A stretch of DNA of 64,000 nt, taken from positions 35,408,362 to 35,472,361 of the forward strand of contig OW028579.1 in assembly GCA_932294295.1 (NCBI GenBank), read 5' to 3'. Within the stretch, counting starts at the first letter, position 1, and each line of letters starts with the position of its first letter. Source of the DNA: Alitta virens. Its lineage: Eukaryota; Annelida; Polychaeta; Phyllodocida; Nereididae. Shown piece after piece: positions 33,537-45,180 of the stretch. Both the position numbers and the translations under genes were made by a program. The notes under the pieces were generated by a model, which was not told the DNA's origin, did not search any database, and was given only the letters and a program-made list of their open reading frames with translations.

Positions 33537-35410
33537 TGTTTACTTTTATTTAGATTTAATCTAATGGAACAAATGCGTTATGACGTCACACTGGAATATC
33601 CCACCACTGTTGAACTGTTCACAATCTTCCAGCTAATTCGAGTGATCCTCAATGATGTCACCATGCACAACAAATGTTCCCATGGTGATGTCATCAAATG
33701 CCATTATGACGTCATAGAATTCATGACTTCCTCGGATAGCACCAAATACACCTAATTTTCACAAGTTTCATTCAAGTTTTATACTGATTAGCAAAAGCTA
33801 GATAGCTTCCATGTACATAAATTTCAGATTTCATTGTTGGCGAAAGTACATCCTCAAGCACTTGCACTTGTACATAATCCATTGTTTTCTACTCATAGTG
33901 TGTGAAAATGTGAATGAGTCAAGGTTTAAGGGAATAATTGTTCTTTTCAAAGAAGCCTTGCGTTCGTACTTAGGTGATAGCATTTTAAGAATGCAAGAGT
34001 TTGTCATGTAATGTTCTTCATAACCACAACATGAAACATGCTATGTTTAGTAACATGCCTGACCTCCGACACAAAACCGTTTATGAGTATAGATCCCAAG
34101 GCAATAAGACTTTTTAATTACTGACATACTGCAAGTTTAAGCAAAAATTCAGGGTACTAGCACACTATTTATCATTAGGTAGTTGAGGTACCATCACTTA
34201 ATTCACATCAATTTTTCTATTTTTGGCTACAGATTATATTTCTTACTTTGTGCATTACAAATCTTCGTGAAATCAATATCGTAAAATTTGTTTAGTCTTT
34301 CAATCACCTGAATACATTGTATGTCAGCCATTTTGAAGGTTGCTGACCTCACCGCATGGCATTTACTACTGTGAAGAGTAGAAACTGTCTTGCGGTGATG
34401 TCAGCTCAGAATTGCAGAAAGTAAACAAAGCCAAGGGCAGCCATTTTGAAAGGCTGCAGAAATCTACATGAAAAATCAGTCTATTTTTATCACTCAGACC
34501 AAAATTGTATGATCAAATGTCAAGTTGTACGCAAAGCAAATAATTTCCCTGAAACGGACCAATGTCATAATTGAGCTTTTGAATCGAGAATGCAAATTAT
34601 GTGTGTCACTACATGTGTTTTCTTACTTTAAGTTCTTGAAGTTTGAAGTGAGTCTTCAATCTACATGTGTACAAAAGCAATAACTGTCAAAAGGAGTGAT
34701 GATCGTTATTCCTATAATCAATTTATTGGTATACAATTAGTGACATATTACAGTTATTTATTGGTTGCTGTGTTATTAATTAGTATGGCTTAAATGTGTA
34801 CTGTTATTTAATTACATATTTTTTTAATTAAATGACAGTGATTCTAAATCAATGTTTTAAAAAGAAACCGTAACCCGGTACAACTTCAAAAACATTTTCC
34901 TCAATTAAAGATTTTTTCTTTTCCTTTTCATTATTTTGAAAATGTATTGACGTATTTATTGACGTATTTGAAATTGACTATGGAAACCATGGGTTGCTTT
35001 TTTGGTATGAATTATTTAAAAGGGTCATGAACATGTATCTATAGGTTATTTTAGAATGTTGGTTAACATTGTTCAACACTGTTCAACTACATTTATTTTG
35101 GCAAGGAGCTAGGAGTCAATAACATATTAGTGAAAATGTTGAGAAAAATCTGAATGATCTTCAGGTACGATATATTGTTAAAACTGTTAAGTATGAATGA
35201 ATCATACCTCAAGTTTGTGTCAGTTGTTTGTGTGAGGTTGATGATCATATTTTTCTTTTCTATGCACCATGCTTATAAGGAAGGAAGTATGTTAATGAGT
35301 ATGTTAATGAGATGATTTGCATGATTTGTATGCGCGCGACGTCAGCAATCTTGTCGTCTCCATAATTACCTTGATTAGTGGTGATACTGACGCTGAGTGA
35401 CTTCAATAAA
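33537..35410 (+). other. Probable neuroligin 3' UTR
   Basis: No further open frame follows the TAA. The first strong AATAAA is at 35405-35410, followed by a GT-rich stretch (ttattgtttgtt), a plausible polyadenylation site giving a UTR of about 1.9 kb. The first 200 bases contain two full TGACGTCA sequences (near 33580 and 33708) with related GATGTCA copies between them. Near 34330-34450 GCTGACCTCACCGCA and its near reverse complement GCGGTGATGTCAGC, with two copies of GCCATTTTGAA, suggest a foldback insertion. Confidence 0.55.
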
Positions 35411-35756
35411 CATCAGGAAACTCTTATTGTTTGTTACGAATGCAAGGCGTATGCATTATGCAAGTATGCAGTGTGGAATCGGTGTAAATATTTTGATATT
35501 TTTGTTTGGAATGACTGAATGATGAATGTGAAACCTTCCAAGAATGTTACAGTACACTTCTAGCACTTTCACTAACTTGTAAAAAAAAAACATTTAATTT
35601 GCGTAAGTGAGGAACAAAAAGATTGATAATAAAATCATTTAATACATATTACCCTGATGTTGTCTTTTTTTTCTGATTCCATTTGGGATGGAGCAAGATC
35701 GCACACTGGGAATTTGGTTGTCAAGACTCAATGCTATTGGGAGTGAAGCTTCGTCA

Positions 35757-35968
35757 GCTTATATGACCAGCTGCCAGAGGCAGACGTAATGATGAGATGA
35801 TAAGGCCTTGAGTCCACACCATGTTACACATTTACCACATGGGTGGGGTATTTTACTTGCCTCAACATAGACACCGAGTACAAAGGGACTGCCAAACTAA
35901 CATCTCCTGCGATCGACGTCCAGCTGGGATGTAGCTAATGAAGAATGGCCAGGGATTGAACCGGGGAA
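35757..35968 (-). mobile_element. tRNA-derived SINE (family 2), head truncated
   Basis: Same body as the copy at 21185, from GACCAGCTGCCAGAGGCAG to GGATTGAACCGGGGAAC, where the homology stops inside the B-box. Confidence 0.7.
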
Positions 35969-36145
35969 CTGGAATAATAAATTCTACGTGTAAAATATTG
36001 AAACTTGTCTGTCTTGCGGTTTTTGTCAGAAACAAAGCAACAGCAACACCAATGAGTCCTTTGGTATGTTGGCAGAAAACTTTTCTCATGAGAGACTCCA
36101 CATACTCTGCAATTAAAAAGCTCACAGTTTTAACTTGTTAGGAAG

Positions 36146-36561
36146 TTAAAGTTGCACTGTCTGTCAAATTTGCAATTTTCTAAGACGCTATCAAACAGTT
36201 GAAAATTACCTTTATTAATCAAGGCACACTAAATTTGTGTGAATTAATGATTATATAATTCATTAATTACTTAAAAATGAATTATACATTGAGAGAAAAT
36301 CCAGACCAAAACATTGGAAACACAATGGAAATGACATCATCACCATTGTTCAGTATTGTGACGTCATCACTGGGTTTGTTTACAAATCGAGTTTTTGATG
36401 GCATGAAAAACTAATATAATTTATATTATTTATTGTAAATTAAAACTACATTGTTGAGCTAAAGTGGGTATGTAATTGTGAAAATTATCATGAGACAAGA
36501 AGGCAGTATTGATCTATATCATTATGTTAATGTGTAAATTTGACAGACAGTGCACCTTTAA
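36146..36561. mobile_element. TTAA-flanked inverted-repeat element (E)
   Basis: 26-base inverted repeats: TTAAAGTTGCACTGTCTGTC near 36146 and GACAGACAGTGCACCTTTAA ending 36561. TTAA lies at both ends, which fits a piggyBac-type target site, though the repeat does not begin with CCC. No transposase inside, so non-autonomous. Confidence 0.6.
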
Positions 36562-37222
36562 ATCAACAATGTTATAACTTATGTAGAATGTCACTATTAA
36601 GACTACCCGTGTGCAAACTCAGGCGGTCTTCATAGTGATCGGAATTATTGTAGAAGTTCAGTGTGGTAAAAACTTAATAAATGTAGATTTTAGTGGATTC
36701 AGATATGAACAAGTAAAGTTATCTTTAAAAAGAGACCTGGATCTGGACCAGACTTGTGTGATAATTGTCCACTGTAGCTATTCTCCCCCTAGCCATAAAA
36801 ATAGGTCGCTATCAGAATATAAGTTTAAATATTATTACGTGAGGTTGCCTTAATTAAAGCCTCTCCTAACATCGATGTATAAAATCAGTTAATAGAAAAT
36901 GCTCAGCATGTGAATTTCATTGAGAAAGCGATATATATCAGTGTGTGATTTTCATCCAAATATTTTGGTCTGTGATTTACACGTTCATTACATTCAATAC
37001 CTATTGGTGCATGTATCATGAAATCTAATGTGCTAATCTAGTGTAACATAGTGAACTCTATTAGCAAATAGAACACCAGAAGACAGCACCAGTCCCACCA
37101 GTAGTTCCTACTCCCACCAATAGTTTATTTTAGTAGTTCCATAAGTGCTCACCAGGAGAAATATCACCTTGTAAAAATTAAAGCTTGCCCTCTGTCAGAA
37201 ATTTCAGTAACAAAATGAGTAT

Positions 37223-37383
37223 AAGGAGAAGAGAAGAGAAGAGAAGAGAAGAGAAGAGAAGAGAAGAGAAGAGAAGAGAAGAGAAGAGAAGAGAAGAGAA
37301 GAGAAGAGAAGAGAGGAGAGGAGAGGAGAGGAGAGGAGAGGAGAGGAGAGGAGAGGAGAGGAGAGGAGAGGAGAGGAGAGGAG
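37223..37383. repeat. Compound pentanucleotide tract (AGAAG)n(AGGAG)n
   Basis: About 90 bases of AGAAG units change to about 70 bases of AGGAG units at about 37313. Arg/Glu-rich and Leu/Ser-rich frames across it are spurious. Confidence 0.9.
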
Positions 37384-37799
37384 TACTCAACTTGTACTTC
37401 AATTGTCGATGTCAAGAAGCTTCAACCTTGATCCTGTGTTTGAGTTCTTGTGCCGCACTGAGAGTGCTTCCTGGCTTCCGGCGGTCAACAGGTCTATCCG
37501 GACGTCATCACTGGCCAAGCCCACATTCCATTCCCCAACGAATACCAACGACTACAATACACTAGTACAAAATATTTAATATTAATAACAGTAAAGCATA
37601 TGGCCTTTATTGCAACCCAAACTTTGGATTTTAGCAATGTATAGTTTGCTATTTTTAAGAGCTGCTTTACCCATTGAGTGGTATACAGCAGCTCCCCTGG
37701 CCTCCAACTCAGCTCCCTTGGGAGTATACAGACACATGCTTAATCGATGGCATGGCTTTGAACTTCAGTCTGAAGTTTTTCTATATTCAAGTATCTGAA

Positions 37800-37955
37800 A
37801 AGCCAGGTACCCACTCTCTGCTGGTGGACAGTAGCAATGAGGACTAAGTGGCTTGCTAAACGCCACACACAGGAGTCAGTGATGAGGCTTGAACCTGGTC
37901 CCTTGAGATTGGGAGTTGAGCACTCTACCACTACACTACCTGCTCCTGGTTTTAA
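37800..37955 (-). mobile_element. tRNA-headed SINE (family 3) in duplication copy 1
   Basis: On the minus strand: AGGTAGTGTAGTGGTAGAG (A-box) and GACCAGGTTCAAGCC (B-box), then a body running to CACTTAGTCCTCATTGC. The second copy at 39090-39245 came with the segmental duplication. Confidence 0.6.
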
Positions 37956-38610
37956 TTGGTACAACAACAGCCTAGTCTTTGTCAATACAATATACTATAA
38001 AGGCAAGTGTTAGTCATTTAATTTAAGCTGAGAATATATTTGTGTCGACAGAAATAACAAACAAACAAACATGCAAAAATTATATATTTTGTTTAGATTA
38101 CATGTCATCTTGATGGTTAATAAAATTAAAAAGAGTCTGGCCTTTTGCAAAGATTACAAATATAAAACACAAAGCTGCTCTATACTCCTCCGTCACTCCA
38201 AGGAATGATCAGATGAAAGAGCTGAACACTTAAACAGCTTTATTTGGTGATTGTGAAGTTGACACAACATTGTTATCTGTTCTCAGTATGCATGTATCAC
38301 AATTCATTGAAGTATGAACAAAGAAATGCTGCTATTTTCTCAAAATGTTGTACTTTATTTTGGCCAGGTGCGATACTTTCACGCTGAGGGCAATGCATTA
38401 CTTACAAGTATCATGAAATCTAATGGGCTAATCTAGTGTAACATAGTGAACTCTGTTAGCAAATAGAACACCAGAGGACAGCACCAGTCCCTCAAGTAGT
38501 TCCTACTCCCACCAGTAGTTTATTTTAGTAGTTCCATAAGTGCTCACCAGGAGAAATATCACCTTGTAAAAACCAACGCTTGCCCTCTGTCAGAAATTTC
38601 AGTAACAAAA

Positions 38611-38797
38611 TGAGGAGAGGAGAGGAGAGGAGAGGAGAGGAGAGGAGAGGAGAGGAGAGGAGAGGAGAGGAGAGGAGAGGAGAGGAGAGGAGAGGAGAGG
38701 AGAGGAGAGGAGAGGAGAGGAGAGGAGAGGAGAGGAGAGGAGAGGAGAGGAGAGGAGAGGAGAGGAGAGGAGAGGAGAGGAGAGGAGAGGAGAGGAG
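38611..38797. repeat. Pure (AGGAG)n tract
   Basis: About 37 uninterrupted units at the position equivalent to the compound tract in copy 1. Confidence 0.92.
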
Positions 38798-39089
38798 TAC
38801 TCAACTTGTACAACCTTGATCCTGTGTTTGAGTTCTTGTGCCGCACTGAGAGAAAATATTTAATATCAATAGCAATAAAGCATATAGGGCACATGGCCTT
38901 TATTGCAACCCAAACTTTGGATTTTAGCAATGTATAGTTTGCTATTTTTAAGAGCTGCTTTACCCATTAAGTGGTATACAGCAGCTCCCCTGGCCTCCAA
39001 CTCAGCTCCCTTGGGAGTATACAGACACATGCCTTATCGGTGCCATGGCTTGGAACTTCATTCTGAAGCTTTTCTATATTCAAGTATCT

Positions 39090-39245
39090 GAAAAGCCAGG
39101 TACCCACTCTCTGTTGGTGGACAGTAGCAATGAGGACTAAGTGGCTTGCTAAACGCCACACACAGGAGTCAGTGATGAGGCTTGAACCTGGTCCCTTGAG
39201 ATTGGGAGTTGAGCACTCTACCACTACACTACCTGCTCCTGGTTT
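39090..39245 (-). mobile_element. tRNA-headed SINE (family 3) in duplication copy 2
   Basis: Nearly identical to 37800-37955, at the same position within the duplicated segment. Confidence 0.6.
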
Positions 39246-41469
39246 TAATTGGTACAACAACAGCCCAGTCTTTGTCAATGTACAATATACTATAAAGGCA
39301 AGTGTTAGGCATTTAATTTTAGCTGAGAATATATTTGTGTCGACAGAAATAACAAACAAACAAAAATGCAAAAATTATATATTTTTTTAGATTACATGTC
39401 ATCTTGATGGTTAATAAAATTAAAAAGAGTCTGGCCTTTTGCAAAGATTACAAATATAAAACACAAAGCTGCTCTATACTCCTCCGTCACTCCAAGGAAT
39501 GATCAGATTTATTTGGTGATTGTGAAGTTGACACAACATCAGTATCCATTTATGAGAATTCATTGAAGAAATGCTGCTGTTTTCTCAAAATGTTGTACTT
39601 TATTTTGGTCAGGTGCGATACTTTATTTGGTGAACTTTCTGTGACAGCACTGACTGATTAAATCCCAGCTAATGCAAATTAATATTGGGTTGGTCAGGTG
39701 CCACCAATTCATTGAAAACCTGTTTGTGTATTTTATGTTGTTAAATTACCAATAAGTGATTAGTAGTAGAATGCAAATGAGCTTGAATAGTAATGTGACA
39801 TATGGGGCACGGTTAAAATTACGTTTTATATTATTATTTTCAGGTATTACAGACATTCCACCATGCCATGAGGTACCAGGATATGGTGTGATACATTTCA
39901 GCAAACTGTGACCCTCATCCAAAAAGTCAAAAAGGTTTGTAGGATCACAGGCCTGGCAAATTCTGTTTTCAATACCTTTGAATTGCCAGTGCTGGAAAAT
40001 TTGAAACAAATCCACTTGTCAGACACAAAAGTTTCAATTCTGCACATAATTCCACAAGTCAACGCATGACTGCTGCAAGCAAACTTCATCTAGTGATCTG
40101 TTCTAGTGATGATTTACTCTACAGTCTACAGGCTGTGTAATGGGCAGCTCTATATAAATGCTGTGCTTGTTTTTAGGAGTCAAAGTTTCATGGAATCAAC
40201 AATAGTCTTAGAGATAGGTCTTAATCGCCTATAGGTATTCAAACATAATTGAGAAAAACGTACTTGACCACCTATTTCAAGAAGTTCTTTAATTACTGAA
40301 TGCTTGGGCCTCATAAAAAAATTGAAAATAATTTGTGTTGGCAGAAATAAAATAAAAACATTAAAAAAAATTCGATTTTATTTTTATCAAATATCAAATT
40401 ATAATGTTGGCGGGTTGGTGAAATGTGGACTTTAGGGAAAAAATTATGATTTCTATCATCTGGCATGGGCCACAGTAACATTTTATTTACTGAGAAAACC
40501 TTCAGGATTTCTCATCCATTGCACTTGACTGTCAACTTTTTTGGTGAGGTTTTAGTTCAGCCACTTTTTAGAAAGGGAGGGGGAAGTCTTGATAAGTCCA
40601 GATTAATGATAAAATGAGCTGTATTTTTGAGGATTGACTAATTCACTAAATGCTCAAAAGATTTTCAAATGATAGTAATTTGTATGTGTTTTTTGGTGTT
40701 TTACGGAGTTGGGTTGGGTTGGCCAGCATGTTACTACATGCAGTAATGTTTTAGCAATAACACGTGCGTTTTTTCTTTTGTTTTTGTCACCAAATTAATT
40801 CATGATTATGTAACATCTTTCTTACTTACATACCATTCATAGTTCCCAAAGTTCTGGAAGAACACAGTTTTTATGTAATGTAATGATTCCCTGTTTTACA
40901 CTTCCCAGGTTTAACAATGTATTCTTCTATGGATATAACTGATAGATAATAAAGACTTATTTATTTTTTCATACGTTTATTTTCGTAGTTATGAAACAGC
41001 AGATATCCCATCATTTCTTTTTCATAATATTGAAATGAAATAATACCATTTATTCTGGATTTTGTTGTCTTATATTCACTAACATTCGTGTGCATTTTTT
41101 ATGTCATTTCGCAAGCCATCCATTTCTGTGCGTGTGTCCAGAAGCCCATATTTCTTCAATTCATCTGGACTGCACATGTCATAGCACATGACAGCCTGGC
41201 TAGAGGCTCTGCAAAATATGTCACTATTTAAAAAATGTCATGGTATATTTTGTATTCCACAGGATTGGTATTGGTGTATATGTTTTTATGGCAAATCAGA
41301 ATCATAATATATTTTGTTGTCCTTTCATATGCAGGAAGTGTAACAAATAAAGTAGTGCATAAATATTTAAAAGGACTGGGGACCACTTTAGGACAAGGTT
41401 TTGTCATTATCCATGGATGGAAGAGGAATGCCTGCATACACAGACCTCTCAGACATATGATCTAGTCAC

Positions 41470-41725
41470 TGTTCAAAATTTATCATGGTATACCACAAGG
41501 ATCGGTATTGGGACCTCCGATATATGTGGTTTTTGGCAAATTATCTAGTGAGATGTTTTTTTCAATTGTTTGCAGTTGTGTGCCACTAAGTTTTTGTACT
41601 ATAAAGTTAATGCATATTTGTAAACCTAAGTGAATATTAATCTCTGACAATGAATGTTGATAAATCAGAATACATCCTAGTATGTAGACCAAAAAGAAGA
41701 GAAATATATGTAATGAAATGTTTTA
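41470..41725 (+). mobile_element. LINE reverse-transcriptase fragment
   Basis: GGTATACCACAAGGATCGGT at about 41487 encodes GIPQGSVLGPP, the family's conserved PQGSVLGP motif. Downstream LTMNVDKSEYILVCRP matches the L-x-x-N-x-x-K-T/S-E motif. Frames are broken. A more decayed parallel (GTATTCCACAGGATTGGTAT, then TGTTTTTATGGCAAA) is at 41253-41302. Confidence 0.65.
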
Positions 41726-43392
41726 GAAAATATTAGTTATAACCATTGATGACTGAAATCTTACAGGTTAAGAACATACTTCCTGAAACAACCAAGTCAC
41801 TGGTATAATTTGTGTACTGTTGTATACTTTGTAAATATCAAAAGTCATGTAAACCTGATTTTCACATTAAAATAAGAAGGGAACCTCTCAAATTTTCGGG
41901 GGCAAAAGAAACGTACTTAATTGGCTTTGCGAAAGTTTTCTTTTAGATAGTCAATTATGAAAATACTACACTAAAAATGGAAATAACTTAATACATAAAA
42001 AAATGGGAATAACTTGATTGCACTCCAGCACTACATAACAATATAATAGGAATTATCTAAGACAAGCCTCTCTACTATGGCTCTCAAAACTATGGACTGT
42101 TAAATAACAATTTACATTTCTAAATTGAAACATAATTACATTAATCGTCTGGCAACAGACTTATGAATTATTTAATTTAATATACATTTTCAAGCTGTTG
42201 CATCTTGTTGCTTGATGTTGTATCTATGACATCATATATTTGTAAGGAAAAAACAAGATTTCAGAATAAAATCACATTTCGGGCCAATCAGGCATGTTAT
42301 CGACAAATAGTGTCATGGAGAATAACAAAAACAATATTTTTAACTTTCAATATCAATAAAACTTCCCATATAGGCTTTCTCTGTATAATGAGTGTACATG
42401 CAAACCTGCACATGTCCTTTAAATTGTCCATGCTGGAAGGTTCACCTATTTTATGCAAACATTTGTAAACCACTCTGACACAGGATTTTTGTTTCTGGTC
42501 ACATGACACCATCACCTGCAATGGAGGTCAAAACGGGTTAAAGACATCCAATGCATTGAACAAGAAGCACGCTTATTGCTTTTAGTTTATTTATATATTA
42601 TACATCATTAAAGTAAACATTTCCAACCCACAGTATGTGCATCAATTTTATAAACTTCATTTTGTAAAATTTGTGTTTGAATAAATGATCACCATCGTAT
42701 AAGTCATTGAGGCATATTGCTGAAAATATTTTACACATGATTCCCATTTCCAAGTAATTTTTTTACTCATCATTTTATAATTTAACCTCTAGATAATTAA
42801 GCTGTTATGGTAATGTAACTGTAACTATGACGTAATTTAATGACATAATATTTTTTGAAAACTAGCTCTGAATCAATAATTCATCCAGATTTATGTTTTT
42901 CAAGGTCTTGAGTGAGGAAAAAATACAACAAAACTATAAAATCATGTAATACGTATTATTGGCATAAAACACTTGCTAATAACATTGATTTATTTATATT
43001 ACTTCATGAAAAATAATTATTTTACCTGAATGGTGAATATGATGCAGAGAAGTATGATATACTTCATGTTGCCAGTCCCGTATGGAAAATGTAACTGCAT
43101 AGAACTATTGCAAGTCATTTATATATTTGTGTTCCATTCCAATATCGCACTCATTTCCTGTTGGGTCAAGCAAACATGAAAATGACACTTAAACTATTAT
43201 GATTGATATTTTATGAATGTATTTTGTGATATATACACCAGAAAATGGGTTTTCGCTTTGCTGTGATATATGAGACAGTAACACAAGGTATTATTGCTTG
43301 GAAATAGGTTTGAATTATAGCATGCATGTAATTTATTTTTCAGTATATAAAAAAAAATCAATAAAAAAAAAATCGCTGCATAATGAGTCAGT

Positions 43393-43470
43393 CACACTGG
43401 CTGGCTGGCTTGCTGGCATGCTGGTTGGCTGGCTGGCTGGCTGGTTGGCTACTGGTTGGCTGGCTGGCTG
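43393..43470. repeat. GGCT microsatellite, imperfect
   Basis: CTGGCTGGCTGG units with TTGC and GGTT interruptions; bounded by GAGTCAGTCA on the left and TGACTCATCAG on the right. Confidence 0.8.
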
Positions 43471-45008
43471 ACTCATCAGTGATCTAGTTAGCCAATCAGC
43501 CATAACCACTGATAAAACATGACTAAATTGACCTGGGGTGTATGACAGTTAATTTCTCCTGACACAGGATCTTTGTCGAAAAATAATTATCTAACAAACT
43601 TTTATCAACTTCTTTTTGTCCAATAACCAACTTAGATAAAATATTTTTAAAACAATCCACGAGCAAAGTATCCTCTAAGACTGTTCTGATGCTATGTTCA
43701 CAGTGAGTGATAGTCCTGTATTCTGTTCAAACCACAGGTGGGTGGTGAAGGGTAGAATTGCTGGGCTTTTCTGGAAAATCCCAAGGGAGCCCCTCTAGCT
43801 GCTCATGAGCCATAAAGGAGGGGGGTACTCCAGCTCCAAATATTCACCAGGTCTACTCGGCATATTGTGTTGAAAAAACATCAAAAATAAATAGTTTTTA
43901 AATGCAGAAAATTTCAGTGACTCAAGTATCACGTTGTTAAAAGTTTCATCAATCTGGAAATATGAGATCTTTAACCACAAGTAAGTATGACATCAACATT
44001 ATTCAAAAATTATAACTGCAAATCATGAAACAAAAATGTATATAGACAATTCAAAGTACATGGACAAGGTTGAAGTCTCAAGAACAGAATGTGGCTTTAT
44101 GTTCTATAAATGACTCAAATTATTCGTTCAACATAGGATTAACCAAGCTTAAAGGGGATGCTTAGTAATTACACTGATCAGCAAAACAGTCCCTGACTAG
44201 TGCGGTAACACTCAAATATGACATTGTATATTTACATAAGTTTGGGAAAATATTTTCTCAATAAAAACTTAAGGTTATACTTACCCAATGAGCATTATTG
44301 CATGCAATAATGTATTGTGGGCTATTTCTTTGATGTTATATTTGACATAAACAACACGTAGGTAGTGTTTATAACTTCATGGACGTGGAATACGTGTGAC
44401 CTCCAAGTTTCATGAAGTGACCCCCCCCCCCGGCTCACCCCCATTTTGCAGGGCTAAACCCAGAGGAACAGAAGTATAACAACGGGCTTACATAACTACA
44501 GCAGGGTAGTTACAATTTGACATTTAGCAACATTACCACACAGTCAACGCCAGTATCAGATCAGTAAAACCCTGTACTGCGAAGTATATCAGCGAACACT
44601 TTGGATTATTACTGCAACAAGATTCAATAGGAATATTGCTGGAGAGATTTTTGACCCCTGCCATACACTTTGTTGAGAATTATTGGAGGTAAGCCAACTA
44701 ACTAGCTAGTTATTGCTCCATACTCCTATTGTCTATTTCTGTCAATTACCTGACCCCTTTCATGTATGTTTTGTGTTGCTGAAGAAATACTGACACAGGA
44801 CAGGACATATTTGTTGCCTGTTTCTCATGGCAGTAAAGCATAAAATTATTTATGAAGCTCCGTATTTAGATCGCAATAGTCCATGCAGGTAAAATGGGTT
44901 CATTAGTTATTGCGTAAATGAGCCAACACATACTAGTGCAACCCCTCTGGTCTATAATCTATATATGAGACTTTGCAAGTGAGGGGATTTTACTGATTGG
45001 TATTGTAC

Positions 45009-45180
45009 ATCTGGGTTAGAATAGAATAGAATAGAATAGAATAGAATAGAATAGAATAGAATAGAATAGAATGGAATATAATAGAATATAATAGAATAGT
45101 CTAAGAATATTCTAAGATTAGAATAGAATTGAATAGAATAGAATAGAATAGAGAAGAATAATCTTTATTTAAAGTCGACT
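45009..45180 (-). mobile_element. LINE-like 3' end with (TAGAA)n tract
   Basis: Plus-strand TAGAA units, partly imperfect, run into AATAATCTTTATTTAAAGTCG. The complement CGACTTTAAATAAA is the same terminal block as in the LINE remnant at 25.2 kb, so the pentamer tract sits at a retroelement 3' end. Confidence 0.55.

Larger units (their letters stand above)
37014..38381. repeat. Tandem segmental duplication, copy 1
   Basis: From TATCATGAAATCTAATGTGC to CAGGTGCGATACTTT. Matches 38407-39625 over almost all its length. Holds an AGAAG/AGGAG tract and a minus-strand tRNA-headed SINE (37800-37955). It keeps about 90 bases after the tract (GAGTGCTTCCTGGCTTCCGG) that copy 2 lacks. Confidence 0.85.
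38407..39625. repeat. Tandem segmental duplication, copy 2
   Basis: Direct repeat of the preceding 1.37 kb, separated by about 25 bases. Small deletions after the pentanucleotide tract and near 39505 explain its shorter length. Confidence 0.85.

Noticed and set aside
36611..36853. Open frame MQTQAVFIVIGIIVEV
   Set aside because: Short, unrecognised, without splice or composition support, and next to a transposon end.
37164..37565. Arg/Glu-rich and Ser/Leu-rich open frames, also at 38559-38930
   Set aside because: Products of AGAAG and AGGAG tracts.
39845..39935. Acceptor-like tttcag followed by an open stretch
   Set aside because: No partner exon and no recognisable protein; stop codons come soon.
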